From positions 40,979,341-41,043,340 of the forward strand of contig CM051038.1 in NCBI GenBank assembly GCA_027627225.1: DNA of 64,000 nt, read 5' to 3'. The translations under genes were made by a program, and so were the position numbers. The notes beneath the pieces were generated by a model. That model did not search any database and was not told the origin of the DNA. It saw only the letters and a list, made by a program, of their open reading frames with translations. Below are positions 43,740-56,119 of the stretch, piece by piece. Positions within the stretch are counted from its first letter, which is position 1. Each line of letters opens with the position of its first letter. The DNA is from Congeria kusceri. Lineage: Eukaryota > Mollusca > Bivalvia > Myida > Dreissenidae.

Positions 43740-44640
43740 ACATGGATAAACTGGTGCTCTCCGACATTTTGTTTACCAATGCCAAGCCATCATTTCAGCT
43801 CAGGATATGACAGTCCGGCAATTCCATCCGGTGAGTTGAAGTCCCTCAGGTGGGCAGTCCAGTTACCCAAAAGAAGCAAATCCTTCAGTGATAACCTCTT
43901 CTGACAAAGATACTTTCCTACTTCAGGCATACACTTTTTTGTGGAACCAGTCTTAGAAATCACATCAGTCATCCAGGCATCATTCAAGGTGGTCATACTG
44001 CTCTGGCAGGGTCTTCAGATTCACATGGTGAATTCACTGTGGCTTCTCAAACCTCTCAGTTATCAAAGGCTGAGGCTTTGATGCTTGTTGGTACCAGAAG
44101 CACTGCAGCACTGCCGGGCAGTTAAGACCAATTTTGCTGTGCTTACAGCAAGGTGTTTTTATCATGCCAACATCTTGGCAAAGCTTCTATATGGCAGCAT
44201 ATAATACAGGCCGGTTTCATCATAGTTGTATACCTGTGATGGTACATAGTGACACTGTTCAGGCATCATCTGAAGTTGAGGCGGACAGGTGTCTGCTGCT
44301 TTCCTTGTCCACCTAGCATTGTTCACTGTTCACACTGGAGGGTTACTTGTTTGATTTCCTGACAGCTTTTAAAGTTCTGCACCCACACAGAGCTACTGGC
44401 AATGATTTGTCGCTGGAATGTAGCATGGTATTTCAAGGCCTGGTGTTTTATGTTCCGCCTGGATATTCCTGGCTGTTCTTTGATCCTTGCCTTATTGTTC
44501 CGCCTGGATATTTCTGGCTGTTCTTTGATCCTTGCCTGAGTGTTCCGCCTGGATATTCCTGGTTGTTCTTTGATCCTTGCCTGAGAGTTCCGCCTGGATA
44601 CTCCTGTCTGTTCTTTGATCCTTGCCTGAGTGAACAAGGA
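43740..44640 (-). pseudogene. jerky-like (CENP-B/DDE_1) transposase relic with expanded coding repeat
   Basis: Reverse strand from 44640: FTQARIKEQ, a fourfold 15-residue repeat, then HQALKYHATFQRQIIASSSVW with a following SCQEIKQVTLQCEQ (CENP-B-type DNA-binding region); VPSQVYNYDETGLYYMLPYR (first catalytic Asp, about 44260-44195); frame-shifted middle; DAWMTDVISKTGS; and LLLLGNWTAHL (about 43870-43840). In the last block the catalytic Asp expected before Asn is Gly. Stops and frameshifts are numerous. The HTH is close in layout to the copy at 25474-25710, which lacks the repeat expansion. Confidence 0.85.
44452..44631. repeat. 45-bp minisatellite, four copies, in frame on both strands
   Basis: The unit gttccgcctggatattcctg plus 25 nt is repeated four times over 180 nt. 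Reverse-strand translation gives QARIKEQPGISRRN-type 15-residue repeats continuous with the transposase HTH; the forward strand gives VPPGYSWLFFDPCLS repeats and is also open. Because 45 is a multiple of three, all six frames keep phase. Confidence 0.97.
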
Positions 44641-45191
44641 GATAACAGCCTTATAAAGCCCCTAAAAACTGTTTGTTTTTGGTCCGATGTTTATCACCCA
44701 AAAGGCTGATCTCATTTTGCCCTCATCTTTCAACTATCTCTACAGCATGGCTTTGGGGACAACAAATTCTAAAACGAATTCATGTCATGGGAAGACGTAA
44801 TATAGATGTGAAAAAAAACCCAGCTATACCTGGTCTAGCTTTTTCTCAAGCGTTAACTTTTTAGGTAAAAACATGCAATTTCCTAAAGATGCTTGCAGCA
44901 AATTCTGGAGACAGGATCAACTGAATGCAATTATTTTAGTAACATATTTATTTTATAATAACATTATGTGCTTTAGCAAAATTGGTATAAAATACAGATT
45001 TCTCTGAAAAATAAGAGTTTTACAAGCCCAAATGATGGTGACTGCTGTGTTCTCGCACCTGAGGCTCATTGAATTACTTGTTTTCTAATAGACTGCCTTT
45101 GATACTAGGTGTTACCTTTCGTGAATATCTATGTTGTTTAGTGGGCGTTTGATCACAGAACAGTGGTCTCTAATTAAAAAATAAAATTGTC
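44641..45191. other. noncoding, nothing recognised
   Basis: No recognised gene or repeat. The transposon termini for the relic at 43740-44640 were sought here and not found. Confidence 0.35.
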
Positions 45192-45194
45192 TAA

Positions 45195-45605
45195 GGCCAT
45201 CCTTAAAAATTGATTGTTGGGGGTAACGCGACCCAGAATTTTCAAGTTGGGCAGGTAGGTCGATGTTTATTTAATTTTTTTTTTGGTTGGAACAAAGGTA
45301 GACAACCCTCAGACACGGACCAAATTGTCTTAACACAAAATACAAGAGCAAATCCCGTTGCTTAGTGTATGCCAGTGGCATATTGTTTGTTTAAATTGGA
45401 ATATTATTGCAAGGTTATTAGAATGCAGTGTTTAGTTGATATAAAAACGTAATGAATTAATTACGAACAAAATATGATGCATGTTTAACTTACATTTTCG
45501 AATAGAAAAAAAAGCTTAACCTAAGCCTATAAAAACTTGTGAGTCAGGCTCAATTTCATGAGTTGGTCGCGTTGATCACAAACAAACAATTTTTTAAGGA
45601 TGGCC
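45195..45605. mobile_element. 411-bp MITE with TAA duplication, Harbinger-like
   Basis: The left end ggccatccttaaaaattgat and the reversed right end ggccatccttaaaaaattgt are inverted repeats, both followed inward by an acgcgacc block. TAA flanks at 45192-45194 and 45606-45608. No coding capacity. Confidence 0.85.
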
Positions 45606-45608
45606 TAA

Positions 45609-45985
45609 TGTAGTCGCTTTTGTCATTGTGTCAGTGCCCAAAATGATCGCCATTTTCTTGAGCGCATCATTACTTCAAAGAGGAAAATATTTTTGTTGCA
45701 TTTATGACCCTTTCAGAAAAGATGATAATAGTCACAAAAAGAATTTGACGATTTAAAGTCAAATTTTAGCATAACAAGAAACTACAACTGACTGAATTCA
45801 TACTGTGTGCAAACTATGGTTTGACAAAATGTCCACAATTCTGATGTAAAAATGTACACAAAAAAGGCCACATAAGGACAACCTAAATTATGAAAATATA
45901 TTTTTGCTCAGAATGTGTTAACAACTATTTTTTATTATTAACTTTTTCCCTTTATCAAAAGCCATTATTAATATCTTTATTTCAG
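45609..45985 (+). other. noncoding flank, ends in a possible acceptor
   Basis: AT-rich. Ends in ctttatttcag, a plausible 3' splice site for the exon starting at 45986. Confidence 0.35.
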
Positions 45986-46091
45986 ATTTTGTTCCGATAT
46001 TTCCCCATTGATGCCCTTTTTGTAGACATAAAAGTCCCTTTAAATGTATTTGTTTTGGCATTGATACATTATACAGAAGGAAGGTACACAG
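45986..46091 (+). CDS. candidate exon A of an unidentified gene
   Basis: Bounded by an acceptor-like tttatttcag and a donor cacag/gtgctt. It encodes 35 codons and one base: ILFRYFPIDALFVDIKVPLN, then VFVLALIHYTEGRYT. The peptide looks like an amphipathic alpha-helical segment. The phase-1 end fits exon B, which begins with the other two bases of a GAC codon. I do not recognise the protein. Exon status is inferred from splice sites, phase agreement and composition. Confidence 0.35.
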
Positions 46092-46676
46092 GTGCTTTGG
46101 TAATGGATATCCTGTGGCATTTATTGTGTGACTTAAATGTAATGAAGATGTTAAAAAGCTGAAGTTAATCTGACATTTAGTTGACTTGCACCTTTCAAAT
46201 ATTGTCAGCTGAAAGACTCCATGAAGGGTGTCACTTGTATCAGATGAGATCTGGCTTCAGATTGCAAGTGGGTCATGTCATAAAAACAAGGTTAACATGC
46301 AAAGCACTTGAGATTTTGTTAAATTTTAATGCTAGTTCAAAGTTTATATTCATTATTAGTTCTGTGTTGAACAAAGCGATTTGAAAATAATAATCATGTA
46401 AACAGTTTAAAAAAAGCAACCCTGTAATGCATAAATTTTGCAGTCTTCTAAGTTAAAAGAAACATCAACTAAGAAATACTCTAGTAATAAATTCTATGTC
46501 TTCACTATGGAAAAGAAAAAAATAAATATGAAACAGTGAGGCATCAAACAGATGTCAAGATAATACAATAAATAAAATATCCAGCACAAATAGCTGCAAA
46601 AAGCATTCATTTGCCCCACAATTTTGTCCATTGGGTGTTCATTTACACAATAACCTGTCATGGATATGTGATAGAG

Positions 46677-46837
46677 ACACTTTACAAGCTGTGGAGCATC
46701 TCACTCCTCTGCTATTAAGCAGGCCCTATAAATCTATAAATCCTCAATATTTGTCCAGGCTGGATTCTGTAACCACATCTTGGCTCTTGTCAAACACTGT
46801 TGGCAGCCTAGAATGGATTCCCCCAGTTATGAAACAG
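46677..46837 (+). CDS. candidate exon B of an unidentified gene
   Basis: Encodes TLQAVEHLTPLLLSRPYKSI, then NPQYLSRLDSVTTSWLLSNT and VGSLEWIPPVMKQ. It ends at a consensus donor acag/gtaaac (46837/46838) in phase 0. The upstream boundary is less sure; gatagag/ac gives agreement with exon A. Residue use is that of a normal globular, helical protein and unlike the transposon proteins nearby. Family not recognised. The next exon in phase 0 could be that at 55889. Confidence 0.45.
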
Positions 46838-47799
46838 GTAAACATGTGTTCACTGTTTGCCTGCTGTGATAAATTGATATTAATGTCATGTAGCTGGGGA
46901 TCAGCTATTGGTCATCCTGATATATTGTTTGTTTTATGGAATTTTCTCTGGTAAAAAGATAATCTAATGATATTTATACACCAGTATTTTTAAGGAATTG
47001 TCTGAAGGTGTAATGCAGACATTTGATCAATGTAAATGCTAAGGAACTGAAATAGGATATACAGGGATATGCAGGCCGTATGTACTCTTCACTGTAACTA
47101 GTCTACCTTCTTAGTGAACATGTCCTTACATCTTACTAAAAACCCCTTCAGGGCCATATCCAGAAACCAAAAAGCATTGAGACAAATATTTTCCGGTGGG
47201 GGGTGGGCAGGGGGGGGGATGCATGCATATTGACGTCAATACAAGTAGATTATCTACTAGACATTTATTTTACCTAGGTGCCTCAGCGTGGCTACGGGCC
47301 TGCCCTTACTTAGAACTTTTCCCTACTTGTACTTGGAACTAGTCCTTATCTACGAAGAATCTAATTCAGAATAACATGAAACATAAATTAGGCTGTTGAA
47401 GAGAAATTGTTCCAGTTGAACATTAATTATTAGTTTAAACCTACATAATATTGCTGGGTTGTCGCAAAATCCTGAGGCCTATTGAGATGGTTTTGAGTCC
47501 GGTTCGAGTTACTGAGTTTTCTTTGGTGTATGTTACAGCATTATAGTTCCAGTAACACACTATTATGTGAAGTTGGAATAAGACGTCAAACAAAGAATAA
47601 ACTGTTTTTATGCCGTACACACGAATGGATACTTTGGTGACTAAAATAGTCGCATAAGTATCCCTTTGTAAGTAATAATTTCCTTAGGTGGCTAAGTTAG
47701 TTCCTTAGGTGGCTAAGTTAGTCCCTTGGGGGGCTAAAATGGCATTAGGGTTAGTCATGAAATAGTCACATAAGTATTCATTTGTTAGAACGTCCGACC
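46838..47799. other. noncoding; small 21-bp tandem duplication
   Basis: ccttaggtggctaagttagt occurs twice near 47691-47730, with a third partial form. A G-rich run lies near 47197-47218. No gene seen. Confidence 0.4.
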
Positions 47800-48375
47800 G
47801 TCCTTCCGTCCTTCCATCCGTGACAAGGTTAAGTAGATTTTTACCGTTTCGTCTAGCACCAACACCGCTTACTACAACACTTTGATACTTACACAGTTGT
47901 TGCTTACGACCATTCCCTATCCACCCATATCACCCAACCTCACCTTGACCTTGACCTAATTTGCACTTAGAATAATTCAAATGGGCTGTTCCTTGGTTAA
48001 TTAGGTTTTACCATTTTGTCTAGCACCAACACTGCTTGCTACAACACTTGGATACTTACACAGTTGTTGCTTATGAACATCCCCAATCCACCCATATCAC
48101 CCAACTTTACTTTGATCTTGACCTTGAACTAATTTGGACTTAAAATAATTCAAAAGTGCCATTTCTTGGTTAACTAGATTTAACATTTCGTCTAGCACCG
48201 TAACACCGCTTACTTCAACACTGATATTTACACAGTTTTTACTTATGACCGTTCCCAATCCACCCATATCACCCAACCTCACTTCGACCTTGACCTTGAC
48301 CTAATTTGGACTAAGACATGGGCTGCCCAGCACCAACCGGGGGCATGTGTGTTTATCTAACACAGAATCTTGTTT
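47800..48375 (+). repeat. R2 element, copy 3
   Basis: Three units of about 172 bp with agattttt-accgtttcgtct, caccaacaccgcttactaca, tccacccatatcacccaacc and cttgaccttgacctaattt. It ends cagcaccaaccgggggcatg and tgtttatctaacacagaatc, as in copy 1. Confidence 0.9.
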
Positions 48376-51236
48376 TACAGCATTGTTTAATATGCAGTTT
48401 ACCATTTCCATTTTTAGGCTTTGCAGAGTGATTAGTGAAATAGACACCTGCATATATAACTGCATCAGTCAAATTGATTTTGTCACAAAACTGTATACTA
48501 GTATGCATTTACAAAATGTTCACACACAAAATCGAACTGTGTCCATGGGTGCATGAACACAGTTTATTAATACAGTAAAAATGATCAAAGACACAATCAG
48601 TTTTAATGAAAACGTCATGTAAAAATGCTAATTAATTAAACCAAAAGTATTGACAGAATATAACAAATATACATAAACAACATGAAATGCTCAGTTTTAT
48701 GTGAAAAAAGAACAAAAATCATGTCCATTTTATGTTTGATGTCTTATTCTAACTTCACATAATACAGTGTTCTGACTGATCAAAGGTCTTTGTATTATGG
48801 CATTATAATGACATCAGTGTAATTTCATGTGTACCTGATATATCCTGTATTATGAAAATATAAATTAAAGATTATTTTGTATATGGGATATTAGAAGACT
48901 ACCGGTATAGAATGCATTATGGATGTTTCATCTTGGCTCAATAGTTTTTAAAATTGATGTAATGCTGTAATCCTTACATCACACGCAAAATCCTGTCCTT
49001 AATGCATTCTATGAACCTGAACCTTCTGTTACCAGATCAGATTTTCATACAATCACATTATGTGAATGTTTTTACTTGTTTTGTGGCTCTTTTGTCTGGC
49101 ATTCTGGTGTGCAATCCTATTTTGTTATTGCCATAGGAGACTAATGGATGGTAGCCAGTGAGGTGTAAAATGAGACAATTTTATGCCTCTGTGGTTTCAT
49201 ACAGAAATTTTTGTTCGTTATCATTAAAACTTGCATGATTATCTAGAACTGTTCATGTCTCCGCTCTGACAGGATTATAATGATCAGGCAACATGGAGGT
49301 CTGTTTATAAGGATCAAACATTGAAAATTATTGGTTCTTGAATGAATACTGTTGCATAAATAATGTTTGATCATATTCTCCACATGCTTCGAATTTCTCA
49401 TTGGCTTGAAGTTTCTTCAAAGGACTGATATTTTATTTCTATATATTCATTTTAATTTCTGTTGTTTGGCTCAAATTTGCGAGGGTAGAATTTTTGGATG
49501 GCTGGAAGTGTTGGTCATGGTCCTAGTATTTGTTTTCACAGATTGAATTGTTTGTTTGCTTCAAACTCACTGCAGTCTCATCGAGTCATGTTGAGAGAAC
49601 GCAGTAATTTATTTCACAGCTTTCACAAACTTAAAACATTACTCAAATATATATATAAATATTTGATGTATGTTAATTTGACCATTACATTTATGTGAAT
49701 AGGAGACTTGAAAAGAAGGCACAGGCATTTCCGTCCTTTTAAGTACACAGTATCTCGAAATTCGTTTTCGTTTCGATGGCTCAAAGTTTCCTTGTCGATC
49801 CCCGATACTTCGAGTTGGCTGGACATTCATTTTAGAAATTCACTTTGCTTAAATGTATGGACTAATTGTCTACAATTCAGAGATTGCCAAATTTAAAACT
49901 AATGTCTATTTATTGATTTTTTCCTTACAAAAAAGCATGAATAAATAATACTGTTTATTTATTATTAATAATCTATACGTTAATTATATATAGCCCAATA
50001 TAAAAATTGTTTTTACAGTATTGAATACTATTTGTGCATCAATAAACTTCAATTCTGAATACAATAAACAATTTTACTACTTTCAAAATAAGAGTTAAAT
50101 CAAAGTGGACCATGTGCCTTTAATCCCCAGCTTCCACAAACAGGCACTGATAGCTATACATCAAGTTCTTACTAACCTGGACAAGTGACAAATGTCAGTG
50201 TTAATGGCAGTGAGACCTGATTTCAATAGAAAATCACAATGTTTTCCTAATCAATATTGGGAAACAGAGATAATTCCCATTAATTTGTCATGATTTCTAA
50301 AGAACTATGTCTGTGTGGTTGTGAAATTTCACAGCTGAATGACCAGTTTTTGTGGAATTTCTGGGGCAGAAATAACTGTTTTATTAGTTTACCAGAAATT
50401 CTCCCATTAAGGTAATGAACATCGATACACCTCGTCCATAGAGAACAGTTTGGTGTTCATGGTATATGTAAACTGTATAATCTAGGTCTGTTTTCTATGG
50501 TAGCATCTTCTGCATAAGATAACCAGATACCTTTCGTGAAATCCTTACTTATTTTCAATAAAAGTTGTGAGCTTTTCATGAAAATATACAGAGTTTATGA
50601 ACGTGTTTTTTGTGCACTTCACTTTCAGTCACCAAATAATAATGGTAATTGCGCGTTAGTGTCTTGAACTGTATATGATAATGGTTTGAATTCGTTATAT
50701 TTTTTTGAACCACTTAATATTTTATTGAAAATTTGCAAATTAATGCCAGAATAGTCGCAAATTTTCATGAAAATCTTATTTTTTGAAGACACTATTAACA
50801 ATTGTTTATGATTATCTTATTTAGTAGTGGGCACAAATTAATGGCACTAATTAATTGACATTTTTCTTGATAACCACATAATATTTTCATGAAAACTCCC
50901 AAATTGTTTTTGAAAGATTTTCAAGTTTTAGTGAAAAGTTGTTGAACTTTCATGAAAATTATCTGAACAGGTGTGCATCATAGTTTTCTTAAGGTTTATG
51001 CTTTTACAATCCCCAGGATTTTCGAAATTATATGATGACATAATTAGAAACAAATTCAAACTAACGGAACCTAGTGATATTGTTCTTTAATTAGTAGATT
51101 GTTATTAGACTTGGTCAGTGGCAGTATCTAGGTTTGTTTTCAACAGCTTTCACAATCCTTTGTAGGCCATTCAGAAAACTAGGTAATGCCCATATTTAGA
51201 AACAATGGTAAAACTACATAAATGTACTGTTTTTCA
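48376..51236. other. long noncoding stretch, nothing recognised
   Basis: AT-rich sequence. The frames at 49498-49698 and 49708-49896 show no family resemblance; tgttttcacag near 49540 could be an acceptor but no sensible exon follows. If the candidate gene at 46-56 kb is real, this is intron. Confidence 0.35.
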
Positions 51237-52070
51237 GGAGTAGCTGTCTAAGATCACTTTTGACCTGGATTTCTTGCGATAATTATGCAGCGGGAAAATT
51301 GAATGCCAATAGAATCTGGCAAATTTTCTTATTTCAGGGAATGCAAACTTGCAACAACGGTTAAATGTATACCAATAACTGTTGCATACTTTAGGGATTA
51401 AAATTTACATCATTGTTCACATAAGCGGTTAAAATAATGTTATAAACATATCTTCGACATACACTCTAGAACTGAACATAATTATGAACAATTTTACTCA
51501 TAAGGTTTCTTGTGACAAGCACAAAAAAAGTGGTATTTTTCTGGTAGTTTTCTGATAAATAAGCATAATATATATGCAAATATTAACAAATTTGATGAAG
51601 CTTATATTTCCTAAGTATTTTATTTCATTCTAGTGAGCACAACACACTTCATACCAGCAGAAGACGGTGCATCATTCTAATAGCGCGCGGTGAAGCTGTG
51701 TTAATACAGACGCATCAAGGTGCGTCCGGAAAATCCTAAACCCTAGAATTTCAATAATGGAGAATTTATATTTATAAACTTACTGTGCATGTTAATTTAT
51801 ATTTGAATTGTAGTTACGTTTTATTAAGAATTATTTATAATTGCACCTGTCTATCAACTTCTCCAGTAGATGTATTCAATCTATAAAAATGTTAAACATC
51901 TTTCTATATGAGTAAAATGTGGTGAAAAAAGTATTGTAACGCGTGAATACACCCAAAATGCTATTCATGCTACTTTAACTATATTAGCATGAATACACAA
52001 TGTGCAATTCTAATGTGCAATTCTAATGATACATATAGTATATTATTTAGGCGGGTAGCGCAGCATACTC
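51237..52070 (+). repeat. R7 repeat, copy 2, left part
   Basis: Starts ggagtagctgtctaagatca. It shares the ordered blocks of copy 1 up to gcaattctaatgatacata, plus an additional gataattatgcagcgggaaa block shared with copy 3 but absent from copy 1. It resumes at 55440 after about 3.4 kb of other DNA. Confidence 0.85.
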
Positions 52071-52345
52071 GTTTAGTCGTGCGAGTAAACATTGAAATTA
52101 AAAACAAAAATGACATTGACTTCGAAAAATGAAATAAAAATCAGTGCCAAAGGGGTAAACAGTACTCTCATAAATCCAGACACTGGTGTTTTATTTTATT
52201 TTTTGCCGGTCCGTGTTCTTAGTTTAACAACAAAATTGCACCTCTTTTTTTTGCAAACCGTTTGTTCTTTTCTGTGCGTAATGTATTCTTTCCCTAAATG
52301 CCATGGTTTGCATCGTGTTAATAAGTCGTCTACCAGCGATCCGCC
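52071..52345. other. noncoding insert between R7 and a transposon
   Basis: No recognised gene. The forward frame at 52092-52409 runs across the left border of the transposon at 52349 and is therefore a chance frame. Confidence 0.4.
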
Positions 52346-52348
52346 TAA

Positions 52349-53282
52349 AGCCCCGGTAACACTCATGATTTTGACTACGATACACCACGATTGGTCATGG
52401 ACATGTTAATCGTGATGAGTCTGGATGCACAGTGTCCCGATTGTGTCTTCCTACATATACCTACGGTTGTTGTAGGAAGAGACTACGAATATCAATGACA
52501 CTTGTAGGTTTCCGCAGCCGATTCACCACGGTTTTGCAAAGACATGATGCGATATAGTACGATTGTAATACGCTAGCGTCAGGTAAACACTACGGCAACA
52601 TACGATTACAGGTGGTTGTTAACGTTTCTCCTAAGATTGTAGTAAGATTAAAAAAGATTCAACACGATAAACCTAAGAGCAGCCAATAATTCTCACGCTT
52701 TATTACGCTTCAAGGCATCATGATGCCTCGTGCATAATCTTGACACCAACGTAGGCAAACATGGTGAGCGCGTAATAACATCGTGCTAAACCGTACAGGC
52801 AATGCGACCCTATCGTCGCATTGTCGTGGTCCATCGTGTATATTCTTGAGTAGTCATGCTAGTTGTCGCTAAAGATCCTATTGGAATCGTAACAGAATCG
52901 AGGGGAAACGTATAAATCCGTACCATATACGTAGCAAAACGTACTACAGTCTTGTAATATATATGTCATAAAATTGGTCACAATTACACACGAAAGGCCA
53001 CAAATGCCTCTATGATGGCTGTAAGAATAAGCCAGATTGAGATACTATGGCAATAGGACTGTCCTACGTTTTTGAAAAATTTGTGGCGGCGCTACGATAA
53101 GCTACGAATGTTTTGAACATGTTTCAAACTGTCGTAGCGCTCCCGATTTACAAGGATCCGCCAGCATTCTTCATGATTCATACAGATGCCAGTACGTATG
53201 TGTTCACGCTTTACCATGCTCCACCAAGATTTTGTTAATCGTGGGCAATCGTAGCAAAAATCTTGACAGTTTGACCGGGGCT
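52349..53282. mobile_element. 934-bp DNA transposon with TAA duplication, Harbinger-like
   Basis: The left end is agccccggtaacactcatga and the reversed right end agccccggtcaaactgtcaa. Both sides continue with ctacgat and ccacgatt-type words. TAA flanks at 52346-52348 and 53283-53285. The interior is GC-richer and full of tacgat/atcgta words, but has no transposase. Confidence 0.85.
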
Positions 53283-53285
53283 TAA

Positions 53286-53878
53286 CCAGGACGTTTTCCT
53301 CGATTTATGTACACAAATCAAGGACGGCATTTACAAGATGAAAATCATTACATCTAAGTAGGGTCTGGCACAAGCTTACGCCTTCCCCAATAGGTATAAT
53401 GAAACCATGAACCTAATAAACCCCTCCGAATAGTGTTTATTTGAAATCAATGTCTTTCACAAACATTTGATTATGTCTACGACTTGACTAAATGGTTATA
53501 ATGTAAATGCAAAATTGGTTAGTTAGTTATGATGCTATTACACATGGAATTATTAAATCAATATTAATTTATATTATTGAATTTTGACAATACAGCAGAC
53601 AGGCTCATTGATTTATGATATCCATCCAATTACAGACTGGGTCCAAGTATACTTCTCAAAAAAGAGGAAAAAACATCAAGCAAAACAACATACATTCCTT
53701 AAATGTGCATACTTTTATTTCCTAATGGAATGGTCCAAAATAAATGTCAGTTTTAAAGTGGTCATTTTTTATTATTTGCTTCTTAATTGATTAAGCTAAT
53801 AAATCTAGTGAAGATTAGTTTTGTCATAATTCGGTAGCAAACCAGAGGGTGTCACTCCCATCCCCTTTGCATGTGGAA
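53286..53878. other. noncoding, nothing recognised
   Basis: Spacer between two DNA transposons, with no recognised content. Confidence 0.35.
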
Positions 53879-53880
53879 TA

Positions 53881-54823
53881 CACTGTAACTCCATTATCTA
53901 GCGATTCGTGGGGTCCACGGATCGCGATTGCAATATATCCAGATTGCGATATAACTTGCCAGGCCATTCAGTAGATATACATGTATACACTAGCCTGTTT
54001 TTCCCCGATCTCAAACATAAATGTAATTAAGTAAATAACTCACCCTTTTCAATGTAGTTAACATCCATTATGTATTAAATCCATATATACAATATTCCAT
54101 TTGTATATGAAAAGTCCGAAACGGCTATCCGAATTTCACTATTCACGTGCAGTAAACATCAATTCTATTAACAATTACAACACACATGTATTTCGTGTAA
54201 ACTCTTTGTTCTGTTTAAAAAAGCGCACGAAAAATTGCTGACAATCATGTACAACGTCACTTCGTCCGCATGGAAAGTGTGGGTGTATTGATCGCCATAT
54301 AAAAACTTTGTAGCGCAGAGAACATTGAGATCTTTACTTTTGTATAAAAGTTTCGTAGCACACAGCAACAAAATTAGGTGTCTATATCGCGAATGATATG
54401 GGGTTAGCATTTCTCCTGAAACAACAAAGAAACAGATAAGCCGTATCAATTACGTTATTGTCATTTAGATAGCTCAGTAATGATTTATGACATACAGTTA
54501 CTGTATACACCCTCCACGGTGACTGCGTGTAAATCAGGTGCTAAATAGAGCGACAGCAGTGAAAGGACGTTGTCATGGGTGGCACGCGCGCTGTAAGCTG
54601 ATGTCAAACTGTTACACTTTGATGTTGAGCGAGTCGCACTACAAGATTGTGAATAAAAGAGACGCTGTGAAGGCTTGAAAATCCGGATCAAACTGGATTT
54701 ATTTATGAGCATTTGGTAATAGGAAAATATTGAAGTACATGAACAAAAATCGGGATCCGCCGCCGATTCGCAATATATTGGACATCGCGATATAACGGAT
54801 CGCGATATAGCGGATCTGCAGTG
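53881..54823. mobile_element. 943-bp TA-flanked DNA transposon, Tigger/mariner-like ends
   Basis: The left end cactgtaactccattatcta and the reversed right end cactgcagatccgctatatc are imperfect inverted repeats that continue with gcgat and cgatat words. TA flanks at 53879-53880 and 54824-54825. Reverse-strand frames inside (54168-54712) show no transposase motifs. Confidence 0.75.
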
Positions 54824-54825
54824 TA

Positions 54826-55439
54826 CTGCCTAATTTTAGGGCCTGAGTACTGAATACTGCGTAAAATTGAATTTGCGTACTGCAAACTTAATGTTTGTTT
54901 TTCGCTCACAGTGTAATGAACCCCCTTCGCGTACTGAATATTGAGTGTCTCTCCGGCATTGGTTTTCTCAACATTTAACGCAAAAAAGAAATAAATTCTA
55001 ATATGGTGGTAGACATCTTAGCAAGACAAACGGAAAGGCCACTTGCTTTGATTTTTAAGGTGTAACTTTGTTGAAATTGATGTCATATAAACTGCAAATT
55101 TTACAAAGATATGCTATAAAACTAACAAAATCAGTTAGTGTTGTTTAATAACTAAGCGCCAGCCAATACACACATTTGAAGAGCAACTCCTATGAAAGTG
55201 ACGGTCCAAACTTGTCAAAGAATATAATGGTCTAAATGTCAGGAATAGCGTTTTAGTGGGTCATAGAATTTTAACTGTCTGGAGCTTCCGGGGGTCTCTG
55301 GCCCCCTGAAACCCTAGCCAATGCTTTGCCCTGGACCCACTGGGGGTCCAAGCGGCCCCCTGGATCCCAGCTTACTTTGTTTTATTTGTATATTTCGAGT
55401 AACAACGGATTTGGCCGCGCTACGCCCCTGTTATTTAAC
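54826..55439. other. noncoding, nothing recognised
   Basis: A CCC/GGG-rich patch near 55285-55370 (ggggtc and ccccctg repeats) has no clear function. Confidence 0.35.
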
Positions 55440-55690
55440 GTACACTTGTCTGATATATATAATAATTTTCATTCATAACCGCTATTATTTTCTGACAATG
55501 TTGATTTGTTAAATTTGCCTAACATATTCATGTATCAATCTAGGGTCATAGATATCCTTAGTAGGGACAGAAAAGTCTGGGGTCCAAGAAGTCACGTATT
55601 ACATTGAGGGCAAAATATGATATCTCAATATTAATTTCAATGCCGATTGACTTTTTAAAAAGACATTTCTTGTTAATGATGTTTATGTTA
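55440..55690 (+). repeat. R7 repeat, copy 2, right part
   Basis: Contains gtctgatata, ttcattc, gttgatttgttaaatt, tctggggtccaagaag, gatatctcaatatta and agacatttcttgtt in the same order as copies 1 and 3. Confidence 0.8.
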
Positions 55691-55888
55691 ACATTGTATG
55701 TTTTGCATTAGGTTAAATGGCACATGTACGCACACTGAAATGGATGTTTGGGAAAATTTGTGGTGACCATAATATTAATGCAATATGGTCATTTTGCATT
55801 AAATTCTATAATATGTAGTTTATTTACAAATCACTTAGGGAATTTGACTATGACTCTTGAGAAAACGTTTCTTATGTTTTACCTTCAG

Positions 55889-56119
55889 ATTTGGATATCT
55901 GCAAATAGCTATTTGATAGCATGTTGTTTTTTGTTCAACAGTCTTCATTTTGCTGCTCCATGGGTAATTAGATTGTCGGAGCAATTGCAGAAGCTGATTA
56001 AACTTGCTGACAGCCAATTTGATTTACAATTTTCTGTACCATCACATATTGACATGGTATTTTTCACCTTGCCTCATAATATCCTGCAGTGTATTGGCCA
56101 CCCTTCATTGCCATCCTGA
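55889..56119 (+). CDS. candidate terminal exon C of an unidentified gene
   Basis: Follows a good acceptor (cttatgttttaccttcag). Open in phase 0 for 76 codons to TGA: IWISANSYLIACCFLFNSLH, then APWVIRLSEQLQKLIKLADS and a last part ending QCIGHPSLPS. Hydrophobic helices with charged heptads suggest a real helical protein. The phase fits exon B (46837). Family not recognised, and no polyadenylation signal close downstream was confirmed. It may instead be an isolated open frame. Confidence 0.4.
   Translation: MWISANSYLIACCFLFNSLHFAAPWVIRLSEQLQKLIKLADSQFDLQFSVPSHIDMVFFTLPHNILQCIGHPSLPS

Noticed and set aside
44347..44709. Forward-strand gene for a VPPGYSWLFFDPCLS repeat protein
   Set aside because: The frame is open because the 45-bp unit is a multiple of three. 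The reverse strand continues into recognisable transposase sequence, so the forward frame is treated as a by-product and only flagged as a curiosity.
45986..46837. Assignment of the candidate exons to an adaptor-complex (AP-5) subunit
   Set aside because: A faint similarity was considered for exon B but not for the other exons; too weak to name.
52092..52409. 105-codon forward gene
   Set aside because: Crosses the left border of the transposon at 52349, so it cannot be an old conserved gene.
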